Shown here: positions 53,387 to 63,193 of the stretch, piece after piece | Layout of the letters: each line of letters starts with the position of its first letter | Position numbering within the stretch: position 1 is the stretch's first letter | Assembly (NCBI GenBank): GCA_024226315.1 | Contig: JAAELT010000611.1 | Span: forward strand, 1-64,000 | Length of the DNA stretch: 64,000 nt | From: a bacterium | GTDB lineage: Bacteria > Acidobacteriota > Thermoanaerobaculia > Multivoradales > J023 | Direction: 5' to 3' | Made by a program: the position numbers and the translations under genes | The notes under the pieces: model-generated | Databases searched by the model: none | What the model was told of the DNA's origin: nothing | What the model saw: the letters and a program-made list of their open reading frames with translations, nothing else

Positions 53387-54847
53387 CTACGGCAAGGCCA
53401 CGACCAGCGGCTTGATGGGAAACCGGTTCGCCAGGTTGTTGACCCGGAAGGTGACTTCTCCGGCGATGAAGACCTTGTCACCGTCATTGTCGATCACCCG
53501 CACCTGTACCTGGTGCTCGCCGTCGCTGAGCTGGTTGGTGTCGAAGTTCGACAGGCGCCAGACCGGCGCTTCGGTGTCCTGGAAGCCAGGATACTCGGCG
53601 GCAACCAGCGGCCGCGTGCCCAGCCCAGGCCCGTAAAGCGTGCCGTCGATCTTCGAACCGTTGACGTAGACCTCGACCTCGTCGACGCCCTCGCCGTCGA
53701 GCGCCCAGCCCTGGAAAGTCAGCAGGCCCGAGTACACCCGACCGTCGAGCGGCGATTCGATTCGCCCGAAGGACGGCTCGCTGACGAACTCCGCGCACAG
53801 GAAATTGAGCCGTACGTCGTCGATGTCCTCGAAGTGGTTCGAAATGTCGCCGGAGCGGGCGGTCAGGGTGTTGGCGCCGATCGTGACCAGGTCGTTGACG
53901 ATCATGCCGCCGACGTCGAGGACAAAGCGGAAGCCGGCGCTCGGCGAGTCGAGCACGTCCGGGAACCGGCCCTCGAGGTCGAGGCGCGGCAGGCCGTAGC
54001 AATTGCTCAAACCGCCCTGGCTGGAATCGAAGACACACGAGGTCCGGCTGTTGCCGACGATCGCGCCGTTGGTCTCGAGCTCGACCCAGGCGACGCCCTC
54101 GTCCTCCTGGGTGAGACCGGTGTCGAGCGAGTAGCCGGAAACCACCGTGTACCGGATCCGGTCTTCCTCACTGCAGGTGAAGGCGCCCAGCGAGCAGCGG
54201 GCGTCGTCGCAGTCGATCGGGTTGGGGCCACCGCCGCCGCCGCAACAGAAATCGCTCAGGAGTCCCAGTTCCTGGCTGTTGCAGTCGGACGGGCAGGTGA
54301 GGCAATTCTCCTTCAAGCCCACCTCGCAAACACCGTTGCCGCAGGCGGCGCGTTGGCAAGTGCCGAAGACGTCCTCGTTGCGGCCGGGCCGCTCGATCTC
54401 ACCGAACGGCGGCAGGATGAAGGGGTCGTTGGTGAATCCGATGTCGTGGGCGTTGTCCAGGTCGAAGACGGTTCCACCGAAGGTCTCGGCCCGGGCCGAG
54501 ATGAGGTGATTGCCGTTCGCCCAGCGGGTGGAATTGAGATTGTGGGTCCAACCGGGGTTATTCGAATCCGGAAAGCCCGGGAAGGTCAGCGCCACGTCCG
54601 GCCGGGGGGCGCCGTAGGTGGTCTGCGCCACGATGACGCCGTCGACCAGCAGGAGCACCCGCTTGATGCCCGTCTCGGCGATCGCCCAGCCGATCATGCC
54701 GATCACACCCGAGCCCGCGTTGCAGAGCGTGCCGGGTCCGTCGCAATCCCCGCCCGCGCCGTCGAACCTGCCGAAAACCTGTTCCCCGAAAACCGGGGCG
54801 GTCCCGAGCAGCACCAACATTCCGAGACTGACGATCACGCGTCGCAT
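53387..54847 (-). CDS. Secreted protein with Ig-like repeats and Cys-rich segment
   Basis: A 486-residue exported protein. Signal peptide 1-21 (VSLGMLVLLGTAPVFG). Two similar Ig-like regions of about 100 residues, one near the N terminus (VIGMIGWAIAETGIKRV, LLVDGVIVAQTTYG) and one near the C terminus (YSGLLTFQGWALDGEGV, VYVNGSKIDGTLYG). Between them lies a cysteine-rich stretch CGNGVCEVGLKENCLTCPSD, a GNGVCExGE-type motif known from myxobacterial and related secreted proteins. No catalytic site is apparent. ATG 54847 follows CAGGAG. It could be a surface or matrix protein. Confidence 0.78.
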   Translation of the reverse strand: MRRVIVSLGMLVLLGTAPVFGEQVFGRFDGAGGDCDGPGTLCNAGSGVIGMIGWAIAETGIKRVLLLVDGVIVAQTTYGAPRPDVALTFPGFPDSNNPGWTHNLNSTRWANGNHLISARAETFGGTVFDLDNAHDIGFTNDPFILPPFGEIERPGRNEDVFGTCQRAACGNGVCEVGLKENCLTCPSDCNSQELGLLSDFCCGGGGGPNPIDCDDARCSLGAFTCSEEDRIRYTVVSGYSLDTGLTQEDEGVAWVELETNGAIVGNSRTSCVFDSSQGGLSNCYGLPRLDLEGRFPDVLDSPSAGFRFVLDVGGMIVNDLVTIGANTLTARSGDISNHFEDIDDVRLNFLCAEFVSEPSFGRIESPLDGRVYSGLLTFQGWALDGEGVDEVEVYVNGSKIDGTLYGPGLGTRPLVAAEYPGFQDTEAPVWRLSNFDTNQLSDGEHQVQVRVIDNDGDKVFIAGEVTFRVNNLANRFPIKPLVVALP

Positions 54848-55049
54848 CGCTTTCTCCTGTCGTCCTGGTTTCATCGATTCCGCCCCTTCAGGCAGGCCGG
54901 GCTCCGTGCGAGCACCGTTCTTGCCTTCCTTTGTTTTGCCTGCCTTGATGCCTAGATAGCTCCAGGATTTCAAGTATTACCTAAACTATTCGGCTTAGTC
55001 TATCTGCGAGTCGGGCGAGCGTCAAATGTGACGCGGTCGACGTTGGTTT

Positions 55050-56051
55050 TCAATCCACCGCGGTGCCGGAAAGGCCGGCGAGGTAGCACTCGACGAGGTC
55101 GCCCAGGCGTCCAAGATCATAGCCTCCCTCGAGCAACGAGACGCTGCGCCCGCCGCACAGCTCGGAGGCCGCCGCCGCCAGCATCTGGCCGATGCGCTCG
55201 AACCCCGACTCCGTGACCCGCATGCCGCCCAGCGGATCGTCGCGCCAGGCGTCGAAACCGGCCGAGATCAACAGCATCCGTGGAGCGAACTCGCGCAGCG
55301 CGGGTAACACCTGCTGATCCATGGCCCGGAAGTAGACGTCGTCGCCGGCGCCGGCCGCCAGCGGTACGTTCAGCGTCGCGCCGCGTCCGTCGCCGAAGCC
55401 GACCTCCTCGGCGGCGCCGGTTCCCGGATAGAACGGATGCTGGTGGAGGCTGACGAAGAGCACGTCGCCCCGGTCCTCGTACAGGTGCTGGGTGCCGTTG
55501 CCGTGGTGGACGTCGAAGTCGACGATCGCCACGCGCTCGAGCCCATGGTGGCGAATCAGGTGCTCGGCGGCGACCGCGACATTGCCGAAGAAGCAGAAAC
55601 CCATGGCCGTGGCGCGCTCGGCGTGGTGCCCAGGAGGCCGCACCGCCGCGAACGCCGCGCGGTCTTTCGCGGCCCGGTCTGTCGCGGCTCGACCTGTCGC
55701 GGCCCGGCCGGCATCGGCGACCGCCCAGTCGGCCGCCCGCAGGGCGCACTCGGCCGCCGCCCAGGCCGCCCGCCAGGTACCGGCGGAGAGCGGATTGTCG
55801 GCGGAGTCGATCAGCCCATCGCCGCGCTGGACCGCCGCGCGCAGCCGCTCGACGTAACGTTCGTCGTGCAGCGCCAGGACCGCGGATCGGGCCCCGTCAC
55901 TCGGCTCGCCCGCGTGCGCCGGCTCCGGCTCGATCTCCCGCCCGGCGGCGCGCAGACGCTCGATCACGCCGGAGAGCCGCTCGGGGCGTTCGGGATATCC
56001 GGGCGGAGCTCGGTGCTCGAGGCACCGGGAATCTGTGAAGACGCGCAGCAT
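55050..56051 (-). CDS. Histone-deacetylase-family (class II-like) amidohydrolase
   Basis: A 333-residue zinc deacetylase-like enzyme (HDAC/AcuC/polyamine deacetylase superfamily). Charge-relay PPGHHA at 139-144, metal ligands Asp180 and His182 in VDFDVHHGNG, and a third Asp in SAGFDAWRDDP; the catalytic tyrosine is in LLEGGYDL. Between about 112 and 135 a 15-base in-frame repeat gives GRAAT GRAAT DRAAK DRAAF, an insertion next to the PPGHH loop that relatives lack. It lies 32 bases after a sigma-factor gene. The substrate could be acetylpolyamines or acetylated proteins. Confidence 0.9.
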   Translation of the reverse strand: MLRVFTDSRCLEHRAPPGYPERPERLSGVIERLRAAGREIEPEPAHAGEPSDGARSAVLALHDERYVERLRAAVQRGDGLIDSADNPLSAGTWRAAWAAAECALRAADWAVADAGRAATGRAATDRAAKDRAAFAAVRPPGHHAERATAMGFCFFGNVAVAAEHLIRHHGLERVAIVDFDVHHGNGTQHLYEDRGDVLFVSLHQHPFYPGTGAAEEVGFGDGRGATLNVPLAAGAGDDVYFRAMDQQVLPALREFAPRMLLISAGFDAWRDDPLGGMRVTESGFERIGQMLAAAASELCGGRSVSLLEGGYDLGRLGDLVECYLAGLSGTAVD

Positions 56052-56083
56052 CGAGGTGATGGTAGGCGAGGCGGGCCACTGGC

Positions 56084-56734
56084 TCAAGTGGGCGCCGACA
56101 CCGGCACATGGTGCCTGCGCGGCACCTCGATGCCCTCGCGCGCCAGGTGGCGCCGCAGCCGGTAGACCAGGCCGTCGATCTGGCTGGGGCTGAGGCCGCC
56201 CTCGAGCCGCCGGGCGATGTCGCGACTCGGCCAACCTTCTAGTAGCGCCAGGCCCAGCGCCCGCAGCTTCAACACCACACGGTCGCCCTGCGCCACCTCG
56301 ACGCAACGCTGAAAGAAGATCCGCCGGCGCTCTTTCCTCAGCAGCTGAGCTTCGGGAGTCTGAAGCTCGAAGCTCTTTTGCCGTTCGATGACCGCCGCGT
56401 TGCTGCTCTCGGGTTCCGCGCGGCGCTTGCGCGCCCGGAGCGAACGCCGCCGATCGACGATGAGACTCTGGCTCACCCGAGCGAGATACCGCCAGAGCTC
56501 GCCCTCCGAGCGGCCGCGAAAGCGCCCGTGCCGGGAGGACAACAAGCGGCAGTACAGTTCCTGGACCAGTTCCTCCATGTCCGCCCGCCGCGGCGCGAAT
56601 CCGCACCTCTTGGCCGAGAATCGGATCGCCTTGCGCAGCCGCCAGCCGTGACGGCCGACGAATTCTCGCCAGTCGTCGGCGGCGTTTCCAGCCAGACACC
56701 GATGCAACAGCTCACACGCTGGGTACACACTCAT
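56084..56734 (-). CDS. Sigma-70-family RNA polymerase sigma factor
   Basis: A 216-residue ECF-like sigma factor. Region 2: ADMEELVQELYCRLLSSRHG and LWRYLARVSQSLIVDRRRSL. Region 4 (about 150-205): GLALLEGWPSRDIARRLEG, then LSPSQIDGLVYRLRRHLAR. Between the two is a charged linker. Start ATG 56734 is well supported by GAGGAGAGGA upstream. No anti-sigma gene is adjacent. It is immediately upstream of the HDAC-like gene on the same strand and may be co-transcribed with it. Confidence 0.85.
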   Translation of the reverse strand: MSVYPACELLHRCLAGNAADDWREFVGRHGWRLRKAIRFSAKRCGFAPRRADMEELVQELYCRLLSSRHGRFRGRSEGELWRYLARVSQSLIVDRRRSLRARKRRAEPESSNAAVIERQKSFELQTPEAQLLRKERRRIFFQRCVEVAQGDRVVLKLRALGLALLEGWPSRDIARRLEGGLSPSQIDGLVYRLRRHLAREGIEVPRRHHVPVSAPT

Positions 56735-56852
56735 CCTGTTCCTCTCCTCGTGAGGAAAGGAAGGACGGCGCTATCGGAGATCGGGAACTTCGGCCAGAAG
56801 GGGGCGAGGAGAGTCCTGCCCGGGAGGGACCTCTACCCTAACATGGAGCGCT

Positions 56853-58277
56853 CTAGAATTCGATGCCGGAGCGTTCGAGCAGCGCCGCGCAGGACCTGTC
56901 GGCCTCACGCCGGATCGTATCCAGATCGAGATGGCCGAGGCGGCCGTCCTCGACCAGTTGCTCGCCGTCGACGAAAACGTGGCGCACGTGAGCCCGCGAG
57001 GCGCTGAATGCCACCAGGTCGTGGAGGTCGGCCTGCGGCGACGCCCACAACTCGGGGCGCTCGGCGGCCAGCACCACGAGATCCGCCCGCTTGCCGACCT
57101 CGACGGTACCGATCTGCCGGGCGAGCCCCAGCGCCGCGGCTCCCTCACGCGTGGCCAGACTCAGGGCGTCGTGGCCAGAAAACGAGGCCGGGCCATGCCG
57201 AACCATCTGCAGCAGTGCCGCCAGACGCAGCTCGTCGAAGGCGTCGAGCCGGTTGCTGCATCCCGCGCCGTCGCAGCCCAGGCCCACCGGGATGCCCGCG
57301 CCGCGCAGGCCGACGACGTCGGCGGTACCAGAGCCCAGCTTGAGGTTGGCGCTCGGACAGTGGACGACGGAAAAGCGTGCCTGCTCGAGCCGCGGGTAAT
57401 GACGCTCCTCGAGCCACACACCGTGGGCGATCCGCAGATCCGTGTCCAGGATGCCCTGATCGTCGAAGTACTCGATCTCGTCGCGACCCTGCTTGACGGT
57501 ACGTACCAGCTCGGTCTCGGCTTTCTGCTCCAGCGCGTGGGTGTGCACCGGCCAGGAGTGCCGACGCGCGAGGTCCAGCACGCCACGCCACAGATCGTCC
57601 GAGCAGGAGAGGATGAACCGGGGATTGAGCGCGTAGCGCAGACGGCCGCCGTTCGAGCCGTCGAACTCCTCGCCCAGATTCTCGGTATCGGCCAGAGTCG
57701 TGTCGGTGTCTTCCGCGAGCCCGGCAGGCAGGCCGTCGCCGGCGTCCATCAGGCACTTGCCACCCAGGCCGCGCAACCTGGAATCGACCAGCGCTTTGAG
57801 ATAGCCCCGCGCTCCGGGACCGATACCGATGTCCTGAATGGTGGTGGTGCCGCCGAGCAGGCACTCGGCCGCTCCGAGCAGTGTGCACCAATAGGCGCTC
57901 TCGTCGTCGTGAGCTGCCTCGAGCGGCCAGATCCGCTCACGGAGCCAGTCGAGCAGCGGCCGACTCTCCGCCAGACCACGGAAGAAGGTCTGTCCGAGGT
58001 GCAAATGCCCCTGCACCAGACCCGGCAGCACCAGCTGGCCCTGCACGTCGATCAGGCGCGTGCCGGGCATGACGGTCAACGCCCTGCCGACAGCGGCCAC
58101 CGATCCGCCGTCGAGCAACACCTCGGCCTCGCGGATGACCGGCGAGGAGCCCGCGCCCTCCCGCGACCCGGCCATCGTAAGCACGTGCCCCCCGTAGAGG
58201 AGGACCGGTCGAGAGCGCGGAATCTTGGATGCGCCGCCGGGTAGGTCATCCGTCCCGGAACGTCGCGAGTGATTCAT
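56853..58277 (-). CDS. Amidohydrolase/deaminase (ATZ/TRZ-SAH deaminase-like)
   Basis: A 474-residue metal-dependent hydrolase of the amidohydrolase superfamily. HxH at 91-93 in LVQGHLHLGQ, further ligands in HTHALEQKAE and AHGVWLEE, a HCPSANLKLGSG motif, and the Asp in GLGCDGAGCSNRLD. This pattern occurs in chlorohydrolases, guanine deaminases and S-adenosylhomocysteine/5'-methylthioadenosine deaminases. The exact substrate is open. The gene is downstream of rpmG by 50 bases. There is no signal peptide. Confidence 0.88.
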   Translation of the reverse strand: MNHSRRSGTDDLPGGASKIPRSRPVLLYGGHVLTMAGSREGAGSSPVIREAEVLLDGGSVAAVGRALTVMPGTRLIDVQGQLVLPGLVQGHLHLGQTFFRGLAESRPLLDWLRERIWPLEAAHDDESAYWCTLLGAAECLLGGTTTIQDIGIGPGARGYLKALVDSRLRGLGGKCLMDAGDGLPAGLAEDTDTTLADTENLGEEFDGSNGGRLRYALNPRFILSCSDDLWRGVLDLARRHSWPVHTHALEQKAETELVRTVKQGRDEIEYFDDQGILDTDLRIAHGVWLEERHYPRLEQARFSVVHCPSANLKLGSGTADVVGLRGAGIPVGLGCDGAGCSNRLDAFDELRLAALLQMVRHGPASFSGHDALSLATREGAAALGLARQIGTVEVGKRADLVVLAAERPELWASPQADLHDLVAFSASRAHVRHVFVDGEQLVEDGRLGHLDLDTIRREADRSCAALLERSGIEF

Positions 58278-58327
58278 CCTCTTGGAGCTTCTGGGGCGGC
58301 TCGCCCGGCGCGAGAGGAGCCCACGAC

Positions 58328-58483
58328 CTAACGCAGCTTCTCTTCGACGTACTCGACGTGCTGGCGGATCTTGGGATCGTACTTCTTCAGCCGAAGCTTC
58401 TCGGTCGAGAGCTTCTTGTTCTTGGTCGTGGTGTAGAAGTGACCGGTCCCGGCCGTGGAAACGAGCTTGATTTTTTCGCGCAT
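58328..58483 (-). CDS. rpmG: 50S ribosomal protein L33 (Cys-free form)
   Basis: A 51-residue L33: MREKIKLVSTAGTGHFYTTT then KNKKLSTEKLRLKKYDP. The zinc-binding CxxC pairs of the C+ type are absent, so this is the zinc-independent form. ATG 58483 has GGAG eight bases upstream. It is downstream of tRNA-Val and tRNA-Asp on the same strand, in a typical translation-gene cluster, although secE and nusG are not here. Confidence 0.95.
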   Translation of the reverse strand: MREKIKLVSTAGTGHFYTTTKNKKLSTEKLRLKKYDPKIRQHVEYVEEKLR

Positions 58484-58573
58484 GATGGACTCCGAAACAG
58501 GCAGGTCGCCGCGCAGACTCGAGGCGGCTGGCACGGGCTCTATGGATCGATACGTCGGTGGGTGGCTTTGAAA

Positions 58574-58650
58574 TGGCGGGGCCGACGGGACTCGAACCCG
58601 CGACCTCCGGCGTGACAGGCCGGCGTTCTAACCAGCTGAACTACGGCCCC
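58574..58650 (-). tRNA. tRNA-Asp (GTC)
   Basis: On the minus strand GGGGCCG pairs with CGGCCCC at the acceptor; D-arm GTTCAGCTGG; anticodon arm CCGGCCTGTCACGCCGG with GTC; T-arm CGGGTTCGAGTCCCG; discriminator G and an encoded CCA. Length is 77 with CCA. Confidence 0.96.
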
Positions 58651-58696
58651 GCATGGTCCGTATTCTCCAGGCTTCCGATGGTCAGGGGCCACGATC

Positions 58697-58771
58697 TGGT
58701 GGGAGGTGTGGGATTTGAACCCGCGACCCCCTGCGTGTAAGGCAGGTGCTCTACCACTGAGCTAACCCCCC
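58697..58771 (-). tRNA. tRNA-Val (TAC)
   Basis: Minus strand: acceptor GGGGGGT/ACCTCCC (one G-T pair), D-arm TAGCTCAGTGGTAGAGC, anticodon arm CCTGC-CTTACAC-GCAGG with TAC, T-loop TTCAAAT, and encoded CCA. The T-stem GCGGG/CCCAC has a C-A mismatch at its second pair. 75 bases with CCA. Confidence 0.93.
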
Positions 58772-59195
58772 TTCGGACGCCGGAGGCGCACATCTTAGGG
58801 AAGGCACCCTCGGAAGTCAACGGTCCGTTTTGCAGCGACCCGGCGTTCCCTTCCGAGCGCCGGGAGCGGGTCGCACTCCCCGAAGGCGGCCAAATCGGTC
58901 AGCTGCCGCGTTCGTCACAGAGGAATGCCAATTCACTAAATTGTGAATATAGAGAAGTTTGTACAAGAGCGCCAATCAAGTGAGCACTGTGACAGCCAAT
59001 CAAAGTACCTTATTCAAGTAACTGCCAACATGCCCCCCATACTATCTTCAAAGTGAGAGCACGGTCCTGATCATGGCACCGGGCATCGATGATCTGGGCC
59101 AAGGTCTCCAACCGGAGACACACCGTCGGCGGTTTCGAAATCGCCGGAAAACCAGGGGAGGCCCGAGTCCTCTCGCCAGCAATGGAGGAAGTCCC
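58772..59195. promoter_or_regulatory. Intergenic region, AT-rich part with inverted repeat upstream of ArsR gene
   Basis: About 420 bases between divergent tRNA-Val and the ArsR-family gene. The left half is GC-rich and should hold the tRNA promoter. The right half drops sharply in GC and contains ATTCAC-TAAATT-GTGAAT (58931-58948), a perfect 6-base-arm inverted repeat. It could be an operator bound by the ArsR-family protein. Confidence 0.45.
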
Positions 59196-59507
59196 ATGGA
59201 AGGCACGAAGAACCAACCCAGCAACCGAAAGATGACCAAAGTCTTCAAGGCCCTGGCGGACGGCACCCGCCAGGAGATCCTGTCACTGCTCGAAGAGCAC
59301 TCGTATGCCGTCGGCGAGATCGTCGCCAAGTTCGACCTCTCGCAGCCGACCATCTCGCGGCACCTGTCGGTGCTCAAGGAAGCGGATCTGGTAATCGACC
59401 AGCGGCGCGGGCAGAATGTCATCTACCGGCTGAACGACAGCGCGCTGGCGGCGTCGATGCGGCAGTTCTTCGGTCAGTTCCGCAGCTGCCAGGAAGTCCT
59501 CCGCTAA
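59196..59507 (+). CDS. ArsR-family winged-helix regulator
   Basis: A 103-residue ArsR/SmtB-family repressor. The winged helix is complete: VFKALADGTRQEILSLLEE, then VGEIVAKFDLSQPTISRHL and VLKEADLVIDQRRGQ. The metal-binding ELCVCDL motif of ArsR is absent; one cysteine (FRSCQE) is near the C terminus, so it is a non-canonical metal sensor at most. ATG 59196 follows GGAGGAAG. It stands alone, upstream of the tRNA-tilS block. Confidence 0.92.
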   Translation: MEGTKNQPSNRKMTKVFKALADGTRQEILSLLEEHSYAVGEIVAKFDLSQPTISRHLSVLKEADLVIDQRRGQNVIYRLNDSALAASMRQFFGQFRSCQEVLR

Positions 59508-59554
59508 GAAACCCGTAGCCCTCGCCTGCGGCGCAGATTCTTGGCCTTGCCCCG

Positions 59555-59580
59555 TCCCGGAGTCGATCCCGGCTCCGGGA
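59555..59580 (+). terminator. Hairpin downstream of the ArsR gene
   Basis: TCCCGGAG and CTCCGGGA form a perfect 8-base stem around a 10-base loop, 48 bases after the ArsR stop. There is no U tract after it, so it is a candidate terminator only. Confidence 0.4.
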
Positions 59581-59655
59581 TATTGCGTCTCCGCTTTCCG
59601 AGAGATAGGCTGTCTTTTCGAGGGGGCGTTGGTGCCCCTCCGCAGAAATTTGGCT

Positions 59656-59732
59656 GGCGGTGTAGCTCAGCTGGTTAGAGCGAGCGACTCATAATCGCTA
59701 GGTCAGGGGTTCAAGTCCCTTCACCGCTACCA
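59656..59732 (+). tRNA. tRNA with CAT anticodon (Ile2 or elongator Met)
   Basis: Acceptor GGCGGTG/CACCGCT (first pair G-T), D-arm TAGCTCAGCTGGTTAGAGC, anticodon stem AGCGA/TCGCT with loop CTCATAA, T-arm AGGGGTTCAAGTCCCTT, encoded CCA; 77 bases. The anticodon loop fits both elongator Met and Ile2 tRNAs. It lies 21 bases before tilS, whose product modifies tRNA-Ile2(CAU), so Ile2 is attractive but not proved. The CCA tail and the non-initiator first pair rule out a standard initiator. Confidence 0.93.
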
Positions 59733-59753
59733 TCCAAGCCCCGAAGAGGCCCC

Positions 59754-61199
59754 GTGGCCGGCCCGAGACGTTCCCAGCCCCGCACCCTGCTCCAAACCCT
59801 GCAACGCTTCTTCGCCCGGCGGACGAGCACCGGCGATCTGGTGCTGGTGGCCTTCTCGGGCGGCCCCGATTCCACCGCCCTGCTGTGGGGCCTCGGGCAA
59901 GTCGCCGGGGACCTTGGGATCGAGCTGCACGCGGCACACCTCGATCACCGCCTGGACCCCGACTCCGGCCGCCGTGCCAACGCCGCCTGCAAACTGGCTG
60001 ATGAAATCGGGGTGCCGTTGACCCTGGAGAGGCTCGATCCCGATTCCGAGCCCGGCGACGAGGGCGTCGAGGCCTTCGCCCGCGACCGGCGCTATGAGTT
60101 CCTGGACGGGCTGGCCGATCGGCTGGGAGCGCGGTTCGTTGCTACCGCTCATCACGCCGACGATCAGGCCGAAACCGTGCTTCTGCGCATGCTCTACGGC
60201 AGCGGGCTGGACGGCCTCGGGGCGATGCGCGAGGTCCGAGGCCGGCTGGTCAGGCCGCTGCTCGGAGCGAGCCGCGGCGAGATCCGACACGCGCTCGACG
60301 GCTCGGGCCTGGAGCCGGTGACGGATCCGACCAACCTCGTCCTCAGCACTCCCCGCAACGCGATCCGCGAACGGCTTCTGCCCCACCTCGAGTCCGCCGA
60401 GCCGGGGACCGCCGCGCGCCTGGTGCGCCTGGCGACGGCCGCGCGCGGTGCCCGTCGCGCCATCGAGCGCCGCCTCCTTCCGGTGTTGAGCCTGCGCCGC
60501 GAGGCTGCCGTACCGGGATGTTCCGGCGCCGCCCTCGACCGGCGCGCACTGCAGGCGCTGCCAGCGCCTCTGGTGCCGGCAGCGCTGGGGTTGCTCCATG
60601 CTCAGGCCGGCGCCCGATACCCGGCAAGCGCGGCGGCGCGCTCCGATCTGCTGCGTCAGCTTCACGCGGGCGGCGCGCTGGGCTGCGATTGCGGCCGAGG
60701 CTGGCGCTGGGAAGGGAACGAAAGCACGCTGCGGCTGGTGAAGAGCGCATCCTCTCCTGGCGAATTCGCGTATACTCTGAAGGTACCGGGGTCGGTAGAG
60801 GTTCCGGAGCTCGGCTTCGGGATCCGCCTGACGCGCGGAAAAGCAGCCCGCTGGATGTTCCGTGGGCACCCTGATCGTGCCGGCTTGGCGAATATCGATC
60901 CCAAAAAGCACGTATTGGTGCGGAACCGCCGCCCCGGCGACCGCATCAAACCTCTGGGGGGCGGCTGGCGGCGCCTCAAAGACCTCTTGATCGACCGCCG
61001 GGTGCCGAGGCACGAGCGGGACCGCAAACCGCTTCTCGTGATCGATGGCGAGATCGCCTGGGTACCGGGAGTCACGATCGGTGAGCGTTTTCGCCTCCGC
61101 GACCAGGACACCGTCTGGATCGCGGAAATCGAGCGCCGCGGGTCCAGCGAAGAGAATCCGCCGCCGTCGGCCAGCGACCGCGGCTCGAAAGAAAGGTAG
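59754..61199 (+). CDS. tilS: tRNA(Ile)-lysidine synthase
   Basis: A 481-residue ATP-pyrophosphatase that converts C34 of tRNA-Ile2(CAU) to lysidine so that it reads AUA. P-loop FSGGPDSTALL with SGGPDS at 35-40, HLDHRLDPDSGRRA, ATAHHADDQAETVLLRML and GLGAM are standard. The C-terminal part (about 345-460, RWMFRGHPDRAG, then RRPGDRIKPLGG) is the TilS-C substrate-binding domain. Start GTG 59754 is behind GAAGAGG. A tRNA with CAU anticodon lies directly upstream, and ftsH follows 6 bases after the stop, as in many bacteria (tilS-hpt-ftsH) although hpt is missing. Confidence 0.95.
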   Translation: MAGPRRSQPRTLLQTLQRFFARRTSTGDLVLVAFSGGPDSTALLWGLGQVAGDLGIELHAAHLDHRLDPDSGRRANAACKLADEIGVPLTLERLDPDSEPGDEGVEAFARDRRYEFLDGLADRLGARFVATAHHADDQAETVLLRMLYGSGLDGLGAMREVRGRLVRPLLGASRGEIRHALDGSGLEPVTDPTNLVLSTPRNAIRERLLPHLESAEPGTAARLVRLATAARGARRAIERRLLPVLSLRREAAVPGCSGAALDRRALQALPAPLVPAALGLLHAQAGARYPASAAARSDLLRQLHAGGALGCDCGRGWRWEGNESTLRLVKSASSPGEFAYTLKVPGSVEVPELGFGIRLTRGKAARWMFRGHPDRAGLANIDPKKHVLVRNRRPGDRIKPLGGGWRRLKDLLIDRRVPRHERDRKPLLVIDGEIAWVPGVTIGERFRLRDQDTVWIAEIERRGSSEENPPPSASDRGSKER

Positions 61200-61205
61200 C
61201 AGGCC

Positions 61206-63164
<1,959 letters not shown>

Positions 63165-63193
63165 CCGGCAACCGATCCCGAGGCGGCGCGACG

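Noticed and set aside
59656..59732. Initiator tRNA-fMet
   Set aside because: The first acceptor pair is G-T rather than the unpaired C-A type, and the three G-C pairs before the anticodon loop are missing.
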